Assembly: GCA_003170475.1 (NCBI GenBank)
Contig: PMZI01000082.1
Coordinates: 40,274-104,273 of the forward strand
Length of the DNA stretch: 64,000 bases
From: Ignavibacteriota bacterium
Lineage (GTDB): Bacteria > Bacteroidota > Ignavibacteria > UBA10030
Direction of reading: 5' to 3'
Positions 17,578-26,250 of the stretch are shown here, one piece after another. How positions within the stretch are numbered: position 1 is the stretch's first letter; each line of letters begins with the position of its first letter. Position numbers and translations under genes: made by a program. The notes beneath the pieces were generated by a model, which saw only the letters and a list, made by a program, of their open reading frames with translations, made no database searches and was not told the origin of the DNA.

Positions 17578-18690
17578 CTACTTCGCTGAGAAGTCTTCAT
17601 GGTGCTGAGTGACGTGGTTCAGTTGTTCCATCACGACTTCAACGCCAATGCCTGGCATGGTCGGCACAACCATTGTCCCATCGGGCAGAACCCGGAAGGG
17701 AGGATCAACGATATCCTGCTTGTAGTATCGATCGCTGGCAGAGATGTCGCCGGGCAGCTTGAAATTCGGCAGCGAGGCAAGAGCGACGTTTCCTGCACGA
17801 CCGATGCCGGATTCCAGCATTCCACCGTGCCAGACAGGAGTGCTCTTCGACGCGCAGAAATCATGAATAGCCTTTGATTCCGTAAATCCTCCCACTCGGC
17901 CCGGCTTGATATTGATGCTGCGGCAACTCTTCAGTTCGAGAGCGACACGTGCGTCGGAGAGAGATTGCACACTTTCATCCAGGCAGATGGGAGTGTTCAA
18001 CTCTTGTTGAAGCCTGGAGTGGTCATACAGGTCATCGTAGCCGAGGGGCTGTTCGATCAGTAAGAGGCCGTAGTTGTCCATGGCCTTGAACACATTCACA
18101 TCGCTGAGCTGATACGAGCAGTTCGCGTCGACCTGAAACAAAATGTCGGGATACTCTTTGCGGATCGCACTGATCAATTCCAGGTCATTCCCGGGCTCGA
18201 TCTTGATCTTAATTCGTTTATACCCTTCTTCCAGATAGCTGGCCACTCTTTGGAGCAACTCGCTGATCGATTCCTGCATACCGATGCTGACGCCGACGTC
18301 AATACGATCTTTGACTCCACCAAGCATCTCCGAGAGGGGGATATTCCTTTCCTTCGCAATAGCATCCCACAGAGCTGCCTCCAGTCCCGCTTTTGCCATC
18401 CTGTGACCGCGTACCCGTGCACAGAATCCGATGGCCTCGTCGACAGAGACGATTCTTTTGCCCAGCAGGCTCGGTATCAAATAATCGCGAAGAATATGCC
18501 AGGCAGTATTCACCGTCTCGTAGGAATAGAACGGATTTCCCTGAGCAACGCATTCGCCCCAGCCCGTGACGCCATCACCATCCAAACGAATGATGATGTG
18601 CTCCTCGTGTGTCTCGACTCCCATCGAGGTGACAAACGGAGCGACGAGCTCCATCTTTATATATCGCAGCTCAATTCTCTTGATCAACAT
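17578..18690 (-). CDS. menC: N-acylamino-acid racemase / o-succinylbenzoate synthase (enolase superfamily)
   Basis: A 370-residue enolase-superfamily enzyme very close to the NSAR/OSBS subgroup (menC type 2). The N-terminal capping domain reads GWGECVAQGNPFYSYETVNTAWH; the barrel shows KIKI (acid/base Lys), DANCSYQ, IEQPL and CLDES (metal ligands), the second catalytic Lys in INIKPGRVGG and a C-terminal SLPNFKLPGDISASDRY. Without other menaquinone genes nearby, racemisation of N-acylamino acids is as likely as OSB synthesis. The start at 18690 gives family length; the frame extends to 18801 without support. Confidence 0.85.
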   Translation of the reverse strand: MLIKRIELRYIKMELVAPFVTSMGVETHEEHIIIRLDGDGVTGWGECVAQGNPFYSYETVNTAWHILRDYLIPSLLGKRIVSVDEAIGFCARVRGHRMAKAGLEAALWDAIAKERNIPLSEMLGGVKDRIDVGVSIGMQESISELLQRVASYLEEGYKRIKIKIEPGNDLELISAIRKEYPDILFQVDANCSYQLSDVNVFKAMDNYGLLLIEQPLGYDDLYDHSRLQQELNTPICLDESVQSLSDARVALELKSCRSINIKPGRVGGFTESKAIHDFCASKSTPVWHGGMLESGIGRAGNVALASLPNFKLPGDISASDRYYKQDIVDPPFRVLPDGTMVVPTMPGIGVEVVMEQLNHVTQHHEDFSAK

Positions 18691-18716
18691 GAATCTTCTA
18701 TCCCTTCGATCTGTTC

Positions 18717-19136
18717 CTACTTTGGTTTTGCGACGACGTAAAGGTAGCGCATCGGCACCGATCCTGTGTTGACAACGTCGTGCTCCGTCATCGGCGGACA
18801 ATAGGCAACGACATTAGGCTTGAGTTTTAGTGTTTGTCCACCCGTGATCCTCATTTCCCCGGAGCCAGCGAGGACGATGACGGCCTCCTCGTAGCTCTTG
18901 GTCGAGTGCTTGCCCACCGATTTGGCGGGAGCCAGGGTCACGAGGCCGGATTCCATCGAGACAGTTTGCGGTGGGCCGGCTAATATCTTCTGATAGTCGA
19001 TTGAACCCACATTGAGTTCAACTACGAGAGGTTTTGCCTTCGGATCTTTAATCTGCGCGCAGGCACAAGAAACAATCACCAGAAACAAACCAGTCGATAG
19101 TATCAGGCTCATGCCAAGAACGGACTTGGTATTCAT
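18717..19136 (-). CDS. Exported cupin-domain protein
   Basis: A 139-residue protein with a signal peptide (residues 1-27, ending in SCACAQ) and one cupin domain: GKHSTKSYEEAVIVLAGSGEM (metal-site motif 1) and VAYCPPMTEHDVVNTG (motif 2). It is likely periplasmic, possibly anchored if the SCAC is used as a lipobox. It lies 27 bp from the racemase gene and is transcribed with it. Its role is unknown. The start at 19136 has GGAG ten bases upstream. Confidence 0.65.
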   Translation of the reverse strand: MNTKSVLGMSLILSTGLFLVIVSCACAQIKDPKAKPLVVELNVGSIDYQKILAGPPQTVSMESGLVTLAPAKSVGKHSTKSYEEAVIVLAGSGEMRITGGQTLKLKPNVVAYCPPMTEHDVVNTGSVPMRYLYVVAKPK

Positions 19137-19243
19137 CTCTTCTTTACTCCAAATGGTCAAAGCGGGGTACAATCGCATCCGAAAGCTGCATGTCGACAGC
19201 GTCTTCGCGAGCATCCGGACGCCTTTCGTCGTATTCCGAATCG

Positions 19244-19741
19244 TCAGCCGCGAACGAATTTCTCTGCTTTTGTTCCGCAGATCGGGCAATCTTTCGTGGG
19301 CTTGCCAAGCTCGATATAACCGCAGACCGGGCAGAGATAGAATTCCACGTCTGTCAGGTCTTTTCCCTGTTTTGCTGACTCCAAGGCGAGTGCGTACAAC
19401 TTCGCATGCACGGCCTCTGCCTCGACGGCGTAACCAAACATCCGCTTCGCTTTGTGGTTGTCTGCTTCTGCCTGCTTCAGCATCGGCGGATACATTTTCG
19501 TGTACTCATAGGTCTCTCCGTCGATTGCAGCCTGCAAGTTCTGAGCAGTCGAGCCAACGCCTTCAAGTGATTTGAAATGACCTTCTGCATGAATCTTCTC
19601 CGCTTCAGCAGTAAGCTTAAACAAACGGGCAATATTGCGAAGCCCTTCCTGCTCTGCCTTCTTTGCAAAGTTGGTGTATTTCTGGAATGCCTGACTCTCG
19701 CCGGCGAAAGCTTCCTTGAGATTGTCTATTGTTGTAGCCAT
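19244..19741 (-). CDS. Rubrerythrin
   Basis: A 165-residue rubrerythrin. The N-terminal ferritin-like four-helix bundle holds the diiron ligands (FAGESQAFQKY, AEAEKIHAE, DGETYEYTKMYPP, VEAEAVHAKLY), and the C-terminus is a rubredoxin FeS4 domain with CPVCG and CPICG. It reduces hydrogen peroxide with electrons from NADH systems, in the cytosol, and is typical of anaerobes or microaerophiles. The frame extends to 19786, but the ATG at 19741 (MATTIDNLKEA) matches the family. Confidence 0.92.
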   Translation of the reverse strand: MATTIDNLKEAFAGESQAFQKYTNFAKKAEQEGLRNIARLFKLTAEAEKIHAEGHFKSLEGVGSTAQNLQAAIDGETYEYTKMYPPMLKQAEADNHKAKRMFGYAVEAEAVHAKLYALALESAKQGKDLTDVEFYLCPVCGYIELGKPTKDCPICGTKAEKFVRG

Positions 19742-19814
19742 ACCGAACCTCCCGTTCAAGTACTGACTGTGATATGTAATTTGCATCGAAAAGTCTTTGG
19801 CGAGAGAATCCTCC

Positions 19815-20813
19815 CTACTGTCCTGACAGAATTCTCTCTATTGCCTGATATTCTTCCTGTGAAAATGCCAGATTCTTCAACGCGCCAACACCATCATCGA
19901 TTTGTGCTTTGCTGCTTGCGCCGATGAGCGCCGATGTGACTTCGCTGCAGCGCAACACCCAGGCAAGAGCCATTTGCGCCATGGACTGACCGCGCACCTT
20001 GGCAAGTTCATTCAACTGGCGGACTTTGCCCAGCTTCTCTTCGGTAACCTGCTCCCGTTTGAGGAATCCGTGCGGTTTGGCAGCCCGCGAGTTTTTGGGG
20101 ATTCCGTTCAGATATTTGTTTGTCAGGATCCCCTGTGCGAGAGGGGAGAACGGGATGCACCCGATGCCTTCTTCGTTCAAAACTCCAAGCAGTCCGTTTT
20201 CTATCCAACGGTTGAACATACTGTAACTTGGCTGATGAATCAAGCACGGCGTGCCCAGTCCGCGTAGCATCCGGGAGGCCTGACGCGTCTGATCCGCTGA
20301 GTACGAAGAAATTCCGACATACAGAGCTTTCCCACTTCGGACAATCTGATCGAGTGCCTGCATGGTTTCTTCCAGCGGAGTTTCGGGGTCGGGACGATGG
20401 CTATAGAATATGTCAACATACTCCAACCCCATTCTTCGCAGGCTCTGGTCGAGGCTGGCAATGAGGTATTTTCTCGATCCCCATTCTCCGTACGGTCCGG
20501 GCCACATCAAGTAGCCCGCCTTCGTCGAGATGATCAACTCGTCGCGGTACGGAGCAAAGTCCTTCCGGAAGATCTTGCCGAAGTTTTCTTCGGCGGATCC
20601 GGGAGGCGGGCCGTAATTGTTCGCCAGATCGAAATGGGTGATGCCGAGGTTGAATGCATGTCTGAGCATCGCCCGCGAATTTTCAAGCGAGTCGACTCCG
20701 CCGAAATTGTGCCAGAGTCCAAGAGCGATCGCCGGCAGCTTCAGGCCGCTGCGTCCGCATCGATTGTACGTCATTGAGTTGTAGCGCGTCTCTTTGGGAT
20801 GATAAGGAGGCAT
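19815..20813 (-). CDS. yghZ: Aldo/keto reductase, YghZ (L-glyceraldehyde-3-phosphate reductase) type
   Basis: A 332-residue aldo/keto reductase nearly collinear with E. coli YghZ/Gpr: RYNSMTYNRCGRSGLKLPA, LGLWHNFGGV, DLANNYGPPPGSAEENFG, YVDIFYSHRPD and GKALYVGISSY. The catalytic tetrad (Asp, Tyr, Lys, His) is covered by DLANNYG, STKAGY and YSHRPD. It reduces aldehydes such as L-glyceraldehyde-3-phosphate or methylglyoxal with NADPH. No regulator is adjacent. Length matches the family (about 345). Confidence 0.88.
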   Translation of the reverse strand: MPPYHPKETRYNSMTYNRCGRSGLKLPAIALGLWHNFGGVDSLENSRAMLRHAFNLGITHFDLANNYGPPPGSAEENFGKIFRKDFAPYRDELIISTKAGYLMWPGPYGEWGSRKYLIASLDQSLRRMGLEYVDIFYSHRPDPETPLEETMQALDQIVRSGKALYVGISSYSADQTRQASRMLRGLGTPCLIHQPSYSMFNRWIENGLLGVLNEEGIGCIPFSPLAQGILTNKYLNGIPKNSRAAKPHGFLKREQVTEEKLGKVRQLNELAKVRGQSMAQMALAWVLRCSEVTSALIGASSKAQIDDGVGALKNLAFSQEEYQAIERILSGQ

Positions 20814-20829
20814 GTCCTATTCTCCGCGA

Positions 20830-21096
20830 TCAATCGTTGAGTAGAATTATTTCCGGTTTTCCAATTACTCCTGATTGCTCACCGGCCTGTGTCGCCTCCG
20901 GCGCCTTGGTGAAGGCCTTCGCGACATCCATGTTATCGACTTTGAAGAGATACACGATTTGGTTCGGGTCGTTGGTTGCCCGGAGAAGGTACAGGAGATG
21001 AAGACCTGACTTCTTTTGTGCTTCAGCGTGAGAAGTAAAGATCTTGTGCCATCGTTCGAAATCGTGAACGCGGTGCTTACACAACATGTAGGTCAT
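20830..21096 (-). CDS. Small ferredoxin-like-fold (dimeric alpha-beta barrel) protein
   Basis: An 88-residue protein (MTYMLCKHRVHDFERWHKIFTS...) with the beta-alpha-beta layout of antibiotic-biosynthesis-monooxygenase or EthD-like dimeric barrel proteins, including the typical FERW and the C-terminal KPEIILL strand. Activity unknown. It ends 17 bp before the aldo/keto reductase start, so the two form a likely operon. A GAGAGAA ribosome site precedes the ATG. Confidence 0.6.
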   Translation of the reverse strand: MTYMLCKHRVHDFERWHKIFTSHAEAQKKSGLHLLYLLRATNDPNQIVYLFKVDNMDVAKAFTKAPEATQAGEQSGVIGKPEIILLND

Positions 21097-21167
21097 TGTT
21101 CTCTCACCATGAACTCAGAGTACCAGAACGGATCGCTCGTTTTGCGGGATTGCTTCAGGCGCCAGCG

Positions 21168-23315
21168 CTAGCTTTCCTTCATTTCCTCCAAGATTCTTTC
21201 CGGCGTCATCGGGAGGTGGTGCATTCTGATGCCGACAGCATCATAGATGGCATTTGCCACCGCACCGCCCATGGTGACGATTGCCGGCTCACCGCCGCCT
21301 TGAGGATCAAGTTCCTTATTGTCGAGGATGACCGTCTCGATTTTGGGGAGCCAGGAGAATCGTGGGATCTGGTATGTGTCGAAATTGGCCTCCAGGATAT
21401 CTCCGCCCTTGAAATGAACCTGTTCTGTCAGCGTGTAGCCCAACCCCATCATGATGCAGCCTTCCATCTGAATCGTGGCACCTTCGGGGTTAATGACGAC
21501 GCCCATGTCCTGTGCGCAAACCACGCGCTTCACCTGGACGTTCCCGGTACCCTTGTCCACCTTGACTTCGGCAATCGATGCCACGTACGTGCCCGCATCG
21601 ATGCCGCACGCAATGCCGCGACCTCTGCCGCTTGGGGCCTTCCCCGGTTTCCAACCGAATTTCTCGGCTGAAGCTTTGAGAACGCGGATCATTCTCTTGT
21701 CACCCAGGTTCTGCAGGCGAAACTCCAGTGGATCGATCCCCACTTTCGCAGCCATGATGTCGATCTGAGATTCTCTGGCAAACGAATTCGTGTTATTCCC
21801 CGGCGCGCGCCAGGGACCGGTCGCAAAAGGATGAGAACCCGAGGCTCCAACCCAACTTGAATTGTATGCAGTCGTGTTGGCGTTCGGGATGTCATAGAAA
21901 TGCTGAGCGCCTCGCTCGCCGGCAAAGTAGACTCCATAATCCCACAGACTGATCTTACCTTTGTCCGTGACGCCGGATTTGATTTTCACGACAGCAGCCG
22001 GCCTGAAAGAATCAAAAAAGAATTCTTCCTTTCGAGTGTATGCAACCTGAACCGGTTTCCCGGTGATCTTAGCAAGCCGCGCCGCGTCCAAAGCCTGGAG
22101 ATTTGTCGTTTTCCCTCCGAAGCCTCCGCCGACGTACGGCGTAATGACACGAACATTCTGGGATGGAAAGCCGAGCTCCTTTGCAATTTCTTCTTTGCAG
22201 GTGAAGGGATTCTGAGTCGAAACCCAAACGGTTGCTTTGCCCCCCTCGATGTTCGCAATGGCGGCATGCGGTTCAATTGCTGAGTGCGCAACGTAGGCAT
22301 TGAAATAACTCTCTTCGACGATGATCTTGGCCGCACTCTCGCCGGCTTTGAGGTCTCCGTTCGTCGACACGCTTCTCCCTGCCGGAGCGACCTTCACAAG
22401 ATGGTCGAAGATGTTCTTGTCGTCGAGAACGGACGTTGGTTGATCGAATTTCGCTTTGATTTTTGAGAGTGCCTCCTCTGCAACGTCCGGATACTTGTGC
22501 AGGACGGCGACAAAATCACCCTCCCTGACAACCTGGACATCCTTCATCTTCTTCGCCTCTGACACATCGACATCGATGAACTTTGCCCCGTGAGCCGGAG
22601 GTCGAAGTACCTTCGCGTAGAGCATCCCGGGCAGCCGGATGTCACCGGTGTATTTTGCGTTGCCGGTGACTTTTTCCTGAGCATCACGACGCGTCAACGA
22701 CGCGCTCATGATCTTGAACTCTGCGGGTTTCTTGAGCGCCACTTTTCCCGACGCATGTCGCTCGATCTTCTTCCCCTTCGCCAACTGAGCATAGGACACC
22801 CGATGCTCTTTGTTTGTCTTATCGACTACGAAACCATCTTCCGTTGCCAGATTGTCTACTGCGATTTTCATCTGCTCTGAGCCCAGTTCGAGCAGCACTT
22901 GCCTGGCTTCAGCTCCGGCTGCACGAAGCGATGGTCCGAATGACCTCGTCGACAATGAGCCGAAGGTTCCCATGTCCCACGGACAGAGATCGGTATCACC
23001 CATGACGATATCGACTGAGTCGACCGACACGTCGAGTTCGTCGGCAAGCATCTGCGGCAGGGAAGTGACGATTCCCTGTCCCATTTCGATTTTTCCGACG
23101 TAGCAGGAAACGCGTCCATCTTCGCCGATCTTCAGAAAAGCGTTGAAATCGGTCGGCAGGCGGCTGCCTTGTCGTTGTTGAGCAAGAAGCGTGTCTCCGA
23201 GGGTGAAGAGCACAAAGATACCGCTGCCCGCCACTTTGAAGAAGTCCCGGCGGCTGATCTGGAAATCGGATGGCTCTTCGAGGAATTCGAGCCCTGAGGT
23301 TTGATCGTCGTTCAT
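21168..23315 (-). CDS. iorB: Molybdopterin-binding large subunit of an aldehyde/isoquinoline oxidoreductase
   Basis: A 715-residue Mo-hydroxylase subunit of the xanthine oxidase family, IorB type. A twin-arginine signal (SRRDFFKV, about residues 22-29) indicates export of the folded enzyme. Molybdenum-cofactor regions are visible: GQGIVTSLPQMLADEL, YVGGGFGGKT, GPWRAPGNN, and the C-terminal GGGEPAIVTMGGAVANAI, which carries the catalytic Glu. It works with the 2Fe-2S subunit encoded one base upstream. Such enzymes oxidise N-heterocycles or aldehydes; the natural substrate is unknown. No FAD subunit and no cytochrome partner is adjacent. Confidence 0.88.
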   Translation of the reverse strand: MNDDQTSGLEFLEEPSDFQISRRDFFKVAGSGIFVLFTLGDTLLAQQRQGSRLPTDFNAFLKIGEDGRVSCYVGKIEMGQGIVTSLPQMLADELDVSVDSVDIVMGDTDLCPWDMGTFGSLSTRSFGPSLRAAGAEARQVLLELGSEQMKIAVDNLATEDGFVVDKTNKEHRVSYAQLAKGKKIERHASGKVALKKPAEFKIMSASLTRRDAQEKVTGNAKYTGDIRLPGMLYAKVLRPPAHGAKFIDVDVSEAKKMKDVQVVREGDFVAVLHKYPDVAEEALSKIKAKFDQPTSVLDDKNIFDHLVKVAPAGRSVSTNGDLKAGESAAKIIVEESYFNAYVAHSAIEPHAAIANIEGGKATVWVSTQNPFTCKEEIAKELGFPSQNVRVITPYVGGGFGGKTTNLQALDAARLAKITGKPVQVAYTRKEEFFFDSFRPAAVVKIKSGVTDKGKISLWDYGVYFAGERGAQHFYDIPNANTTAYNSSWVGASGSHPFATGPWRAPGNNTNSFARESQIDIMAAKVGIDPLEFRLQNLGDKRMIRVLKASAEKFGWKPGKAPSGRGRGIACGIDAGTYVASIAEVKVDKGTGNVQVKRVVCAQDMGVVINPEGATIQMEGCIMMGLGYTLTEQVHFKGGDILEANFDTYQIPRFSWLPKIETVILDNKELDPQGGGEPAIVTMGGAVANAIYDAVGIRMHHLPMTPERILEEMKES

Positions 23316-23316
23316 G

Positions 23317-23793
23317 TCAGAATCCTCCTTCTACTTCTTTTGCAGCCATCTGGATGGCCTGCACAATGCGGTTATGAGCACCGCAGCGGCAGAGGTTGTC
23401 ATTCATCCCTTCTATGATATCTGCAGCCGAGGGTTTCGGGTGGTTGCGCAAGACGGAGTATGCGTTCATGATCATACCCGGAGTGCAGTAACCGCATTGA
23501 AGCGCGTCATGGTCCATGAAAGCCCTTTGGAGAGGGTGAAGTTTGCCCTCCTTCATCAGGCCTTCGATCGTGACGACTTCACGACCCTGAATGTGTTTCA
23601 CCGGTGTCTGGCAGGATCGAACCGCGATGTTGTCGACAACGACTGTACAGGCGCCGCAGAGGCTCTCGCCGCAACCGTATTTTGTTCCTGTCAACTCCAG
23701 GTCGGTGCGCAACACCCAGAGCAGCATTCGATCGCTGTCGACCGTCAGCTTCATGGGTTTGCCGTTGAGTGTGAACTGAATGGTCTCCGTCAT
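23317..23793 (-). CDS. iorA: 2Fe-2S subunit of the molybdenum oxidoreductase
   Basis: A 158-residue protein with a plant-type 2Fe-2S domain (GCGESLCGACTVVVD ... RSC) and a C-terminal helical 2Fe-2S domain (CGYCTPGMIMNAY ... NLCRCGAH). It transfers electrons from the Mo centre. GGAGG lies eight bases before the ATG at 23793; an in-frame ATG at 23850 lacks a site. No Tat signal is present, so it is carried out by the partner's signal. It is followed after one base by the large-subunit gene. Confidence 0.9.
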   Translation of the reverse strand: MTETIQFTLNGKPMKLTVDSDRMLLWVLRTDLELTGTKYGCGESLCGACTVVVDNIAVRSCQTPVKHIQGREVVTIEGLMKEGKLHPLQRAFMDHDALQCGYCTPGMIMNAYSVLRNHPKPSAADIIEGMNDNLCRCGAHNRIVQAIQMAAKEVEGGF

Positions 23794-23886
23794 TGCTGAT
23801 TCCTCCATGGTGGAAGAGAGATTTGAGGGCCGCCTTGTATCCATCGCCACTTGCGAGTGGAAGTATCCCTGTCATATTACCAGAGA

Positions 23887-24654
23887 TCAGATCTGTTGAA
23901 TCGGCAGATGTTTCGCATACCAGTTGTTTGCCTCTTCGATTACTCTGTCGAGATGTTCGCGAAATGTGTGATTCGCGCCGTCGATGATTTCGAGCTGAGA
24001 GCCCGCGGGCAGCAGGTTGATGCCCTGCTTCGATTTCTCGAGAAGCAACGTCTCCTCCCAATCGTTCGGATCGTTGCCGTGGATGAGAAGGACGGGGCAG
24101 TGGATTCCGCCCAGGAGTTCTCTTTGATTTATTTCCTCAAAGCTTCGCAAGAGCTGCCTGCCAATGAGTCTATCTTGCCCCGAACGATCCTTCGCCGTCA
24201 AATATCCTTTTGCCCGAATTTCCCTCAACTGTTCCTCGGAATAGTATTCCGACCAGTCGTATTTCATGTAGTCGGTCGGTGCTCCGGTGAGGACCATCGT
24301 GCGAATGGAAGGTTCATCACACTTCAGACAAATCAATCCCCCGAGGCTATGACCATAGAGTGCAATGGCTGTGCAGCCTTGTTTCTTCACGAACTCGATT
24401 GCGCATTGCAGGTCATCGATCATGTTGTGGGTGGAGAGAATGTCTGTGCTACTCTCGCCGCATCCGCTGAAATCGAACCGAAGGACGTTGTAGCTATTTC
24501 GATTGAACGATTCGGCAAGGGCATCAAACCTTCCTTGCGACGATTTGTCGTTTGTGAAACCGTGGGCCATCACGACTGCCGCTTTGGAGTCAGCGGGATG
24601 AAAGCAGCCGATGAGCGTCAGGTGTCTTGAGTTTTGAAAGTAGATTCGATCCAT
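23887..24654 (-). CDS. Alpha/beta hydrolase
   Basis: A 255-residue alpha/beta hydrolase with the nucleophile elbow GHSLGG, an oxyanion motif near AHGFTND, the acid in LLIHGNDPNDW and the His in DGANHTF. It resembles serine aminopeptidase/esterase-like hydrolases; the substrate cannot be given. The N-terminus has no export signal, so it is cytosolic. It lies 93 bp from iorA with no evident link. Confidence 0.78.
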   Translation of the reverse strand: MDRIYFQNSRHLTLIGCFHPADSKAAVVMAHGFTNDKSSQGRFDALAESFNRNSYNVLRFDFSGCGESSTDILSTHNMIDDLQCAIEFVKKQGCTAIALYGHSLGGLICLKCDEPSIRTMVLTGAPTDYMKYDWSEYYSEEQLREIRAKGYLTAKDRSGQDRLIGRQLLRSFEEINQRELLGGIHCPVLLIHGNDPNDWEETLLLEKSKQGINLLPAGSQLEIIDGANHTFREHLDRVIEEANNWYAKHLPIQQI

Positions 24655-24681
24655 AAAAGTGGGGGGTCTGAAAAGTGAGCT

Positions 24682-25239
24682 TCACACTCCGTGTACAATG
24701 ACGACCTTGAGAGCAATGATCAAGAGAACAACTGCGCCGAGGATCTGTGCATGAGAACCAAGCGAACGACGCGCCCGCCTTCCTCCGGCGATCGCAAACA
24801 TCGAAACGAGCATTGTCACGCATCCAATGATAACGCTGGGGTACCAGACTTCGATTCCCAGCGCTGCCAGTCCCAATCCTACAGCGAGAGCGTCAATGCT
24901 TGTTGCTGTGGAGAGTGTGACAAGTGTCCACCCCCGGCTGGGATCCTTGGATGGCTCGGTACTGGGCACCTCTTTTGAAGCGAGAGCCATACGGATCGCA
25001 ACGAACGATAAAAGCGCAAATGCAATCCAATGATCGAATGATGCAATATAGGGCTCGATTTGCGCACCGACAGACCAACCTGCGATCGGCATCAAAGACT
25101 GAAACAGGCCGAAGTGGAAAGAAATTCTGAACGCGGCTCTTTTATCATTGAGATAACCGGATGCGCTCAATGCCAAAGAGACTGCAAAGCAATCGAGTGA
25201 AAGCGAGAAGGCAAGAGCTATGATTTCTACGGTAGTCAT
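24682..25239 (-). CDS. mntP: MntP-family manganese efflux pump
   Basis: A 185-residue inner-membrane protein with six predicted helices. Two internal repeats each carry the acidic motif of the family: SLSLDCFAVSLALS and TSIDALAVGLGL. MntP exports Mn2+ and is often regulated by a Mn riboswitch, but the 134-bp leader shows no yybP-ykoY-like core. Rubrerythrin upstream is consistent with a metal/oxidant theme, though that link is inference. Confidence 0.85.
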   Translation of the reverse strand: MTTVEIIALAFSLSLDCFAVSLALSASGYLNDKRAAFRISFHFGLFQSLMPIAGWSVGAQIEPYIASFDHWIAFALLSFVAIRMALASKEVPSTEPSKDPSRGWTLVTLSTATSIDALAVGLGLAALGIEVWYPSVIIGCVTMLVSMFAIAGGRRARRSLGSHAQILGAVVLLIIALKVVIVHGV

Positions 25240-25373
25240 CGTTACAAGCGCTGTGTCTGTTCCGAAGTTCGTGAAACTTCCCGCTTTCCCAAAAGGGGGG
25301 GCATCTATATCAACATAGCAATTGCAGATCGGTTTTCAAACAGCCGCGATCAACATTGAATACGCTGTGTTTT

Positions 25374-26192
25374 CTATTTCAGCCAGGCTTCGTAAAGTTC
25401 TGTTCTCCGATTTGGAAGAAACAAGGTGCGCGCATGCGATTTCGGAATCAGGGTGAGATCAAGATCACAGGAGAGGATTTCCTCCGTTCCTTTCCCGGCA
25501 CGCGCAACGACCGTGCCATCGGGACAGCAAACGAAGGACTCGCCTGAAAATTCAAGTTTCTTTTCTTTTCCAACGCGGTTGCACAGCGCCGTGAAAAATC
25601 CGTTGTGAAAAGCGGCGACGCGCATCTCCGCTTCGTAGAGCCCATCTGGCCACTCGTCGACTGCGCCGGCCTGCGGTATGATCACGACTTCCGCTCCGGC
25701 GAGCGCCAACGCACGCATGTACTCAGGGTAGTGGCGATCGTAACAAACGGCCACTCCGATCTTGCAAAAGCCAAGATCATAGACCGGGGCGCCGAGATTC
25801 CCCAGTGAGTAATATCCTCTTTCGTGGAAGCAAGCATAGTCGGGCACATGCACCATTCTTGTTTTCCCCAGCAGTTCGCCTGTGGAAGAAATAACCGGAG
25901 AAGAATCGTATGTCAGATCGCCATCTCGCTCGAAAATGTTCAGAACGAAAGTGACTTCGTGCTTCCGCGCCAATGAGGCAAATGCTTCGGTTGCCGGACC
26001 CGGAATGGGTTCGGCAAGATCCGCGACAGTCCCTGACGCTCTATCTTGCGGGTAGAACGGTTCGAATGCCAGTTCGGCAAAACAGATGACCTGTGCCCCT
26101 TGTTGCGCGGCCTTCGCGGCGTTTTCAAGTCCCCGGGCGAGGTTTGCGGCCTTGTCTTTGGTGGCGCGTTGTTGGATAAGGGCGATTCTCAT
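25374..26192 (-). CDS. Carbon-nitrogen hydrolase (nitrilase superfamily)
   Basis: A 272-residue nitrilase-superfamily enzyme. The Glu-Lys-Cys triad is readable: Glu in CFAELAFEPF (about 40), Lys in LGKTRMVHVPD (about 112) and Cys in GVAVCYDRHYPEY (about 150). The closest groups are N-carbamoylputrescine amidase and beta-ureidopropionase, but ligands for these are not decisive. It could act on a nitrogenous product of the neighbouring amidases. Confidence 0.83.
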   Translation of the reverse strand: MRIALIQQRATKDKAANLARGLENAAKAAQQGAQVICFAELAFEPFYPQDRASGTVADLAEPIPGPATEAFASLARKHEVTFVLNIFERDGDLTYDSSPVISSTGELLGKTRMVHVPDYACFHERGYYSLGNLGAPVYDLGFCKIGVAVCYDRHYPEYMRALALAGAEVVIIPQAGAVDEWPDGLYEAEMRVAAFHNGFFTALCNRVGKEKKLEFSGESFVCCPDGTVVARAGKGTEEILSCDLDLTLIPKSHARTLFLPNRRTELYEAWLK

Positions 26193-26250
26193 GCGATGTC
26201 TTTGCCTTGTTCAAAAAGTGGACAGCAATCTGAATATGTGCAGTGCATGC

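Noticed and set aside
25240..25373. Manganese riboswitch upstream of mntP
   Set aside because: The leader lacks the conserved yybP-ykoY core; no supporting fold is visible.
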